Source of the DNA: CAYFVR01 sp046541515
GTDB lineage: Bacteria; Desulfobacterota; Desulfobacteria; Desulfobacterales; Desulfococcaceae
Assembly: GCA_046541515.1 (NCBI GenBank)
Contig: JBKHDD010000165.1
Span: 1 to 10,993, forward strand
Direction: 5' to 3'
Length of the DNA stretch: 10,993 nucleotides
This document shows positions 1 to 4,932 of this stretch, one piece after another (positions within the stretch are counted from its first letter, which is position 1; each line of letters begins with the position of its first letter). The notes below the pieces were generated by a model that saw only the letters and a list, made by a program, of their open reading frames with translations, made no database searches and was not told the origin of the DNA. The position numbers were made by a program, and so were the translations under genes.

Positions 1-857
1 GGCTCCAGCCGCCGGAAAGATTGAATCACGTATTCGCCGAAGCAATCCACCAAGGCGTCGTCGGCGCAGCGCGATTTGTGGAGGGTCACCTCGGAAACCG
101 GCAGCAGGGGAAACCCGCTTTCCGGCCCCAGAATCCGAAGGGTTTCATCTTGAATGCCGCCACCGATGGGCGCCACGGCCAACCCGGCTTTCACCGCCGC
201 CAGAATGCTGGACAGGCTGGGGCTGGAAAAGGCGATCCAGTATCGCCGCCCTTCCTTCCGCAGGGCGTCCTCCGCCCATTTCCGGTAGAGGCAGCCGTCG
301 TGGTATACCGCCAAGGGCAAGGGATGCTCCGCGTGGGCGGCGCCGTTGCGGGAGGCGACCCAGACCACGGGTTCCCGATGGACCACCCGCCCTTTTTCCC
401 CCATCCCCTCCAGCAGACACAAATCCAGCTTTTCCCGCCGAAGTTCGTCGTACAATTCCTTGTCCGGCGCGCTTTTGATGTCCACCCGAATGCTGGGATA
501 GGCCGCGCGAAAAGCGGAGAGCACCTCCGGCAGGAACCGGCTCGCGTAACCCTCCGCGCAGCCAAATCGCACCCGGCCCATGAGGCCGGGGCTGGAAAAT
601 TCGGCGATGGCCTCGCTATGGGCGGCCAGAATGCGGGCGGCGTGTTCCAACAGCGTTTCCCCGGCGGGGGTCAATTCGAAGGAGCGCCCCTTTTTCCGAA
701 ACAACGGCTGTCCCACCGTGGATTCCAGCCGCTTCATCTGCATGCTGACCGCCGCCTGGGTGATAAACAAGGATTCTCCCGCCCGGGTGAAGCTCCCGGT
801 TTCGGCCACCGTGGAGAACGTCCTCAAGAGATCAATGGGAAATTCCATTTCCATCAT
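1..857 (-). CDS. LysR-family transcriptional regulator (3' end cut by window edge)
   Basis: A DNA-binding regulator that should respond to a small-molecule effector. The minus-strand frame read from 857 is open for 285 codons to the left edge, with no stop reached. Residues about 8-65 form the LysR winged helix-turn-helix (SFTRAGESLFITQAAVSMQ, then MKRLE and LFRKKGRSFELTPAGE). Residues about 94-285 form the periplasmic-binding-protein-like effector domain (opening GRVRFGCAEGYASRFLPEVL). Family members are usually 290-310 residues, so perhaps 10-25 residues lie outside the window. Two adjacent ATG codons (857 and 854) compete as start; AAGGGG at 863-868 on the minus strand serves either. The gene is divergent from the 59-codon gene at 1012, as LysR regulators often are from their targets, so that gene is its likeliest local target (inference). 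The effector cannot be read from sequence. Family assignment is very secure. Confidence 0.93.
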   Translation of the reverse strand, partial: MMEMEFPIDLLRTFSTVAETGSFTRAGESLFITQAAVSMQMKRLESTVGQPLFRKKGRSFELTPAGETLLEHAARILAAHSEAIAEFSSPGLMGRVRFGCAEGYASRFLPEVLSAFRAAYPSIRVDIKSAPDKELYDELRREKLDLCLLEGMGEKGRVVHREPVVWVASRNGAAHAEHPLPLAVYHDGCLYRKWAEDALRKEGRRYWIAFSSPSLSSILAAVKAGLAVAPIGGGIQDETLRILGPESGFPLLPVSEVTLHKSRCADDALVDCFGEYVIQSFRRLE

Positions 858-865
858 CAACGCCC

Positions 866-916
866 CTTATGGAAACGATAAAACCAATTCATTGGACTTA
901 TGGATCGATGTATACT
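866..916. promoter_or_regulatory. candidate lysR operator/promoter region
   Basis: The octamer CTTATGGA occurs at 866-873 and again at 897-904, 31 bp apart (about three helical turns). Between them lies an inverted repeat, CCAAT-TC-ATTGG (884-895). A plus-strand TATACT (911-916) resembles a -10 box for the divergent small gene, but no convincing -35 sits 16-18 bp upstream. The left octamer overlaps the ribosome-binding site of the lysR gene. LysR proteins commonly bind two phased sites between divergent genes; assigning these repeats to that role is inference. Confidence 0.3.
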
Positions 917-1011
917 AATTTCCCAATCATGGCAAGTCCCATGGATATCAACGAAATACCGCGTCGTCCTGGCGCCGGAAGGGGTTCCGGTCCAGGTGAA
1001 AGGAGTCGGCA

Positions 1012-1191
1012 ATGAAACGAACCCCCGAACAGCAGAAATACAACGAGATGTGGTCCGCCCTTCGCCATCCGAGTTCCGAATGGGCGACGATGTTTTTCCT
1101 TCGTGGACTTCAGGACTCCGCCGAGGCCGCTCGAAAGTCCATCCAGGCAACGCCCATGACCGAACGGAAGGACCCGGTCGTTCCCCGTTGA
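1012..1191 (+). CDS. small hypothetical protein, 59 aa
   Basis: Not a recognised family. The frame begins ATG AAA CGA (MKRTPEQQKYNEMW) and ends VVPR-stop. AAAGGAG at 999-1005 lies 6 bases upstream of the ATG, one of the best Shine-Dalgarno matches in the window, and third-position G+C is about two thirds, as expected for coding DNA here. The product is soluble and hydrophilic, with no signal peptide or membrane segment. Residues about 5-46 look helical, with aromatic residues (YNEMW, SSEWATMFFL) that could form an amphipathic packing face. It is divergent from the LysR gene. Its message probably ends at the terminator at 1428-1468. The ATG overlaps the TGA of a possible 28-codon upstream reading frame (929-1015), which may be coincidence. 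Function unknown; that it is a real gene is fairly likely. Confidence 0.6.
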   Translation: MKRTPEQQKYNEMWSALRHPSSEWATMFFLRGLQDSAEAARKSIQATPMTERKDPVVPR

Positions 1192-1427
1192 AGTACCGCG
1201 CGGACCCATCGCGAATACGCCTCCTAAATCCCGCGACCGATTCTCCCGCCCTATCGCCGCCTTTCGCCTGCATCCCGACCGACCTTGAATTTTGGGCAAA
1301 AGGTCAACCGAGCCGACGACGACGCCTCCCAAAATTTTCCAGACCACCGCCGCGCCTTGCGGCCACGACGATCCAAGCTTTACGCGGACGCCCAAGTATC
1401 AAGCGGGCAACCGATCCATCCGACGGC
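1192..1427. other. gene-free stretch with one inverted repeat
   Basis: No coding frame with a start, ribosome-binding site and believable protein composition was found on either strand. The one structure seen is a perfect 9-bp inverted repeat, AATTTTGGG (1288-1296) and CCCAAAATT (1328-1336), with a 31-base loop. The stretch is probably 3' untranslated region of the small gene and/or the tail of convergent cobO transcription. Confidence 0.4.
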
Positions 1428-1468
1428 AAACGCCGCCATGCCCCTTGGGGCGCGGCGGCGTTTTTTTT
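1428..1468 (+). terminator. strong Rho-independent terminator
   Basis: AAACGCCGCC (1428-1437) pairs over 10 bp with GGCGGCGTTT (1454-1463), with further inner pairing of GCCC and GGGC around a CCTTGG apex. A run of eight T follows (1461-1468). It ends plus-strand transcription coming from the 59-codon gene. On the minus strand the same hairpin lies 43 bases past the cobO stop but is followed by only three T, so it may act weakly in that direction too. Confidence 0.88.
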
Positions 1469-1510
1469 GCGCCGACGGAATCCTCGAGCGTAGGGAATTT
1501 TTCCCCGAAA

Positions 1511-2013
1511 TTAAAATTCCGTCCCCCGCTGGGCGTTTGCCCCGGCGCGATAATGGCGCCGAACGGCCTTCATTTCGGTGGCCATGTCCGCCGCGGCCAG
1601 CAGGCCGGGCGATGCGTTGCGGCCGGTGATCACCAAGTGAATCCCGGCAGGCCCGGCCGCCAACACCCGAAGCGGCTCCGACACGGCCAGCATGTGGTAG
1701 GTGATCAGATAGGTCGATTCGTCTAGGACGACCATGGCGCGGTCGCCCGAGGCGATTTTTCCCGCCGCCAGGGTCCCGGCCTCCCGGGCCGGGGCTGCGT
1801 CCTTTTCCAGGTTGTCGGATTTCCAGGTAAATCCGCGCCCCGTCACGTGAAATTCCAGCAAATCGGCGAACCGTTCCGGGCCGACAGCTTCCCGTGCGTC
1901 CAGCTTCCCTGGATGAACTGCGCCACGCAGACTCGCCGGCCGCGGCCCATTGCCCGAATGGCCATTCCCAGGGCCGCGGTGGTTTTTTCCTTGCCGTCTC
2001 CCGTGTGAATCAT
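1511..2013 (-). pseudogene. cobO: corrinoid adenosyltransferase, CobO/BtuR/CobA family, frameshifted
   Basis: The family transfers the 5'-deoxyadenosyl group of ATP to cob(I)alamin or cob(I)yrinate diamide, making adenosyl-B12. The 5' part (from ATG at 2013) reads MIHTGDGKEKTTAALG, the P-loop region, then VAQFIQGSWTHGKLSA. After that the homology jumps to another frame: ERFADLLEFHVTGRGFTW, MVVLDESTYLITY, HLVITGRNA and AGANAQRGTEF at the C-terminus. Adding one C to the CCC run at 1878-1880 (minus strand) joins the frames seamlessly into a 167-residue protein, close to the family's usual 170-200. As written, the first frame hits a stop at about 1843. The cause is a real lesion or a sequencing/assembly error. 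The P-loop reads GDGKEKTT where GKGKTT is usual. The family often begins a few residues before the ATG used here, but no other in-frame start exists except 2118. Family certain; intactness doubtful. Confidence 0.85.
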
Positions 2014-2054
2014 CCGTAAACCGGTCGTCGTCTTCCGTCTCCGAGGGAAAAGGG

Positions 2055-2082
2055 TTGCCGAAATTGCCCGGCGCGCTGTAAC
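2055..2082 (+). promoter_or_regulatory. candidate promoter of the comB-type gene
   Basis: TTGCCG (2055-2060) and TGTAAC (2077-2082) are separated by 16 bp and each match four of six positions of the sigma-70 consensus. Transcription would start near 2089, inside the dyad at 2084-2121 and 47 bases before the start codon at 2136. A near-identical pair lies at 2928-2955, which supports both. Inference from pattern only. Confidence 0.35.
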
Positions 2083-2083
2083 A

Positions 2084-2121
2084 GGGTTGACGGCGGGCTC
2101 GCAACCGCCCGCCGTCAACCC
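2084..2121. promoter_or_regulatory. perfect 14-bp inverted repeat, possible operator or leader hairpin
   Basis: GGGTTGACGGCGGG (2084-2097) and its exact complement CCCGCCGTCAACCC (2108-2121) flank a 10-base loop. It lies between the divergent cobO and comB-type genes, ends immediately before the Shine-Dalgarno sequence AAGGGAG (2122-2128), and would cover the predicted transcription start. There is no T run on either side, so it is not a normal intrinsic terminator. A repressor operator, a leader hairpin affecting translation, or a REP-like element are all possible. Confidence 0.6.
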
Positions 2122-2135
2122 AAGGGAGACCGTTC

Positions 2136-2843
2136 ATGCGAATCGACATTCTGCACGGGATCGCCGGCGCCCGGAAGGCCCGGGGCGTCGCGATCGTGAT
2201 CGACGTGTTCCGGGCCTTCACCTTGGCGCCCTGCGCCTTTTCCCGGGGGGTGGAACGAATCCTTCCGGTGGCCAAAGTCGCAGAGGCCCGCCGCTGGAAG
2301 ACGGAACATCCGGACTGGATTCTCGTTGCGGAGCGAGACGGAAAACCGGTGGGCGGCGCGGATTTCGGCAATTCCCCGTCGCAGATCCTGGCCGCCGACC
2401 TGGCCGGGCGATCCCTCGTCCATACCACCAGCGCGGGGACGCGGGGTCTGGACGCGGCGAGAGACGCGGATCTCGTGTTGACCGGGGCCTTCGTGAACGC
2501 GGATGCGGTGGTTCGCCACGTCCGGGAAAACCGGCCCGAACGGGTTTCCATTGTGGCCATGGGGTCCGCCGGAATCGAACCCTCGCCGGAGGACACCGCC
2601 TGCGCGGAATATCTGCGGGACCGGTTGCGGGGCGAGCGGCCGGATTTCCATTCCATCGCCGATCGCCTTCGAACATCTCCCGCCGGCCGCAAGTTCGGGG
2701 ACCCGGCGCGCCCCTGGTTTCCGGCGGCGGATCTTGCCGCCTGCCTGGACCTAAATCGCTTCGACCAGGCGCTGTTGCTCGACCGGGACGACGCCTTCGG
2801 CCGGGCGCTTCGGCCGGTCCGAGCGGTCGGCGGCGAGGCGTAG
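2136..2843 (+). CDS. comB: 2-phosphosulfolactate phosphatase family protein (ComB-like)
   Basis: In methanogens ComB hydrolyses 2-phosphosulfolactate to sulfolactate during coenzyme M synthesis, with Mg2+. Many bacteria carry homologues whose substrate is less certain. The 235-residue product has the family's usual length and blocks: VIDVFRAFT (residues 21-29), the conserved acidic region ADFGNSPSQI (75-84), TTSAGTRGL (97-105), LTGAFVNADAV (115-125) and SPEDTACAEYL (150-160). It has no signal peptide and should be cytosolic. AAGGGAG (2122-2128) lies 7 bases before the ATG and fixes the start. It is divergent from cobO and separated from the next gene by 173 bases that contain a possible promoter, so it may be transcribed alone. 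No other coenzyme M or sulfolactate gene is in the window, so family membership is clear but the physiological substrate is not. Confidence 0.87.
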   Translation: MRIDILHGIAGARKARGVAIVIDVFRAFTLAPCAFSRGVERILPVAKVAEARRWKTEHPDWILVAERDGKPVGGADFGNSPSQILAADLAGRSLVHTTSAGTRGLDAARDADLVLTGAFVNADAVVRHVRENRPERVSIVAMGSAGIEPSPEDTACAEYLRDRLRGERPDFHSIADRLRTSPAGRKFGDPARPWFPAADLAACLDLNRFDQALLLDRDDAFGRALRPVRAVGGEA

Positions 2844-2877
2844 GCCCTGCGGCTTCCTTCGACGGCTCGACCCCGCG

Positions 2878-2899
2878 GCCGGGTCGCGCGCCCGGCTTT
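2878..2899 (+). terminator. weak hairpin after the comB-type gene
   Basis: GCCGGG (2878-2883) and CCCGGC (2891-2896) form a 6-bp GC stem with a 7-base loop, followed by only TTT. It lies 34 bases past the stop. It may attenuate transcription; too weak to call a firm terminator. Confidence 0.3.
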
Positions 2900-2927
2900 C
2901 CCGTCGCCACTTTCCCAAACGCGCCGG

Positions 2928-2955
2928 TTGCCCCCGTTCGGGATTTTGGTGTAAA
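2928..2955 (+). promoter_or_regulatory. candidate promoter of the membrane protein-rtcA operon
   Basis: TTGCCC (2928-2933) and TGTAAA (2950-2955) are 16 bp apart, with TG at 2947-2948 giving an extended -10 (TGnTGTAAA). Transcription would begin near 2962, leaving a leader of about 55 bases before the ATG at 3017. It is the same arrangement as the candidate at 2055-2082. Confidence 0.4.
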
Positions 2956-3016
2956 AGCGGTTTTCACGATCCATCAGAAAATGCGAAAATCGGAATTTTA
3001 CGGAGACCCACACGTT

Positions 3017-3802
3017 ATGTACCTGCTGCTTTACATCCTCGGCGGGGTGTTCGTCCTCGCCACCCTGTTTCCCGGCGTCGTCAACACCATTCTCGTGCAT
3101 TCCCGACAACGCCACCCGGCGGAACCGGAAATGACCACTTTTGAACCGGAGGAATTGCCCGCCGAAGGCGCGGGTTTTTTCAAACGCATGGCCGAGGCGT
3201 TGGAGCGGGAGGGATTTACGCCGGTGGTCCATGCCGTCTGGGAACCCCAGGCCACGCAACCAAGATATCAGATGTGGGCGGTGAACCGGGAAACCCGAGA
3301 GCAGGCCCTGGCGGTGTACAGCCAAAGCGGAATCATCAAAAGCCCCGACGCCATCCGGTACCTGGAATTCACCACCCAGCTTCGGAACGGCGCCCAGATC
3401 GACACCCGCAACAGTCGGCATCTCACCCGAACCCCGCCTTTTCGGGACAAGAAGATCTATCCCTTTCCCCAGATCACCAACCCCCGGCAACTGTTGAAAC
3501 TCCACCGCCGCCTGGTGCAACGGTTCGCGCCTTACGAAGAAGCGGTCCTTCCGCCGCGCGGCGAGGAGCTGGAAGCCATGCGCCAAGGCGTCATTCGGGA
3601 CCTTCAGCGCATGCGCCGCATGGGATACCTGATCCACGACGAAATGGAAGACAACTACCGGCCCACCTGGAAAGGGGCCATTTTGATGACCCTGCGGATC
3701 ATTTGGCCCATCAGCACGTTGCGCCGGATGATGCGCCGCCGCCGGGGCAACCAGTTGATCAATACCCTTCTGACGCCCGGCACGGAACCCGCCGGATCAT
3801 GA
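3017..3802 (+). CDS. membrane-anchored protein of unknown function, 261 aa
   Basis: Not a family I recognise. Residues 2-27 are a strongly hydrophobic N-terminal segment (YLLLYILGGVFVLATLFPG) that looks like a membrane anchor rather than a cleaved signal. A soluble middle part follows (about 45-215), rich in charged residues and with conserved-looking stretches such as RYQMWAVNRETREQALAVY (83-101) and IYPFPQITNPRQLLKLHRRL. A second hydrophobic stretch lies at about 219-234 (AILMTLRIIWPIS), then a very basic RRMMRRRRG tail that could favour a cytoplasmic C-terminus or contact nucleic acid or lipid. GGAG at 3002-3005 is 11 bases before the ATG; an in-frame ATG at 2981 has no ribosome-binding site. 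The last codons overlap the rtcA start as ATGA (3799-3802), so the two genes are probably translationally coupled. A link with RNA end processing is inference from this coupling alone. Confidence 0.82.
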   Translation: MYLLLYILGGVFVLATLFPGVVNTILVHSRQRHPAEPEMTTFEPEELPAEGAGFFKRMAEALEREGFTPVVHAVWEPQATQPRYQMWAVNRETREQALAVYSQSGIIKSPDAIRYLEFTTQLRNGAQIDTRNSRHLTRTPPFRDKKIYPFPQITNPRQLLKLHRRLVQRFAPYEEAVLPPRGEELEAMRQGVIRDLQRMRRMGYLIHDEMEDNYRPTWKGAILMTLRIIWPISTLRRMMRRRRGNQLINTLLTPGTEPAGS

Positions 3803-4833
3803 TCGATATCGACGGGTCGAAAGGGGAGGGCGGCGGGCAAATCCTCCGCACCGCGCTGGGCCTGTCCATGGTGACGGGCAAACCTTTTCAAATGACCCGG
3901 ATTCGGGCCGGGCGAAAAAAGCCGGGCCTCATGCGTCAACATCGGACGGCGCTGCGGGCGGCCGTCGAGGTGAGCGGGGCGAGGGTCACGGGGGACGCGC
4001 TTGGCGCCACAACCATCGCCTTCGCGCCCGGCCGGGTCCGTCCCGGCGCCTACCGATTCGACGTGGGAACGGCGGGAAGTTGCACGCTGGTGTTTCAGAC
4101 GGTGCTTCCGGCGCTGATCCTGGCCGACGGCCCCTCCCGGCTGACCCTTTCCGGCGGCACCCACAATCCACAGGCGCCGCCCTTCGAATTTCTGGAAACC
4201 ATCTTTCTGCCGCTTTTGGAACGGATGGGTCCCCGGATCACCGTCCGTCTGGAGCGTCCCGGCTTTTTCCCGGCCGGCGGCGGACGGTTTACGGCGGAGA
4301 TCACCCCGGCCGAACGGCTTTCCCCGCTCACCCTGGAAGACCCCGGTCCCGTCCAATCCCGGTCGATTCGGGCGGTGGTGGCGGGGCTGCCCAGACACAT
4401 CGCGGAACGGGAACTGAAAACGGCGCGGGAGGCGCTGAACTGGCCGGCGGAAATCGGTTCCGCGGAGGAAATCGGCGAAGCGGAGGGGCCGGGCAACGTG
4501 CTGATGCTGTCGGCGATGTTCCAAAACGGCGGAGACATGGAAACCGGCTTCGGCCGAAAAGGCGTGCCGGCGGAGAAAGTGGCCCGGGAAGCGGCAAAGC
4601 GGCTCCGGAATTTTCTGACGGCGGGCGTCCCCGTGGGGCGGCATCTGGCGGACCAGCTCCTCCTTCCGCTGGCTCTGGCCGGCGGCGGCCGCTTTCGCAC
4701 CGTCCCCCCCACCGGTCACACCCGAAGCCAGGCGGAGATCATCGGTCGTTTTCTGGACGTCCCCATCGAAATCGCGCCGGAAGGGGAGGGTTCGGGAAAG
4801 AAGGCGAAGGTCTGGATCGTTCGGGTCGGGTAA
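3799..4833 (+). CDS. rtcA: RNA 3'-terminal phosphate cyclase
   Basis: RtcA uses ATP to convert an RNA 3'-phosphate into a 2',3'-cyclic phosphate, through a covalent enzyme-AMP intermediate, in the cytosol. The 344-residue product matches the bacterial and archaeal enzyme length. Visible family blocks: IDGSKGEGGGQILRTALGLS (4-23), the GRKKPGLMRQH region (38-48), GTAGSCTLVFQTVLPAL (90-106), GGTHNPQAPPFEF (119-131), ERPGFFPAGGGR (152-163), and TVPPTGHTRSQAEII (301-315). His307 in the last block corresponds to the nucleophilic histidine near 309 in E. coli RtcA. The start is fixed by the family alignment and by the ATGA overlap with the upstream gene. No rtcB ligase gene or rtcR regulator gene is nearby, unlike the enterobacterial rtcBA operon. 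A convergent histidine kinase gene ends 100 bases downstream, and no T-tailed terminator was seen in that gap. Confidence 0.96.
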   Translation: MIDIDGSKGEGGGQILRTALGLSMVTGKPFQMTRIRAGRKKPGLMRQHRTALRAAVEVSGARVTGDALGATTIAFAPGRVRPGAYRFDVGTAGSCTLVFQTVLPALILADGPSRLTLSGGTHNPQAPPFEFLETIFLPLLERMGPRITVRLERPGFFPAGGGRFTAEITPAERLSPLTLEDPGPVQSRSIRAVVAGLPRHIAERELKTAREALNWPAEIGSAEEIGEAEGPGNVLMLSAMFQNGGDMETGFGRKGVPAEKVAREAAKRLRNFLTAGVPVGRHLADQLLLPLALAGGGRFRTVPPTGHTRSQAEIIGRFLDVPIEIAPEGEGSGKKAKVWIVRVG

Positions 4834-4932
4834 TTCGGGCGGACCAAATTTCCACGGGCCCGGAAGATAAGACCGGATGGACCGCACTTTATTCGGCGAG
4901 TTCGGCGATCCGCTGGAAATCGGCCCGGGGCT

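Noticed and set aside
21..881. A 286-codon plus-strand open frame
   Set aside because: It is the antisense shadow of the LysR gene, whose minus-strand translation shows clear family motifs.
898..1209. Minus-strand frame of 103 codons with AGGAGG before ATG at 1209
   Set aside because: The ribosome-binding site is good, but the translation is Gly/Arg/Pro-rich and antisense to the more protein-like 59-codon gene. It also competes with the lysR promoter region.
1870..1895. Programmed ribosomal frameshifting in cobO
   Set aside because: No slippery heptamer or convincing downstream structure was seen, and the family is not known for recoding; a missing base in a C run explains the break more simply.
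2087..3016. Extension of the membrane protein frame upstream to 2087
   Set aside because: The added 310 codons overlap the comB-type gene in another frame and are Gly/Arg/Pro-rich; homology-like composition starts only at the ATG at 3017.
1511..3637. A 708-codon open frame on the minus strand
   Set aside because: Only its last part (about 1511-1880) is real, as the second half of the frameshifted cobO. The rest is antisense to the comB-type and membrane protein genes and reads as Arg/Ser/Pro-rich noise.
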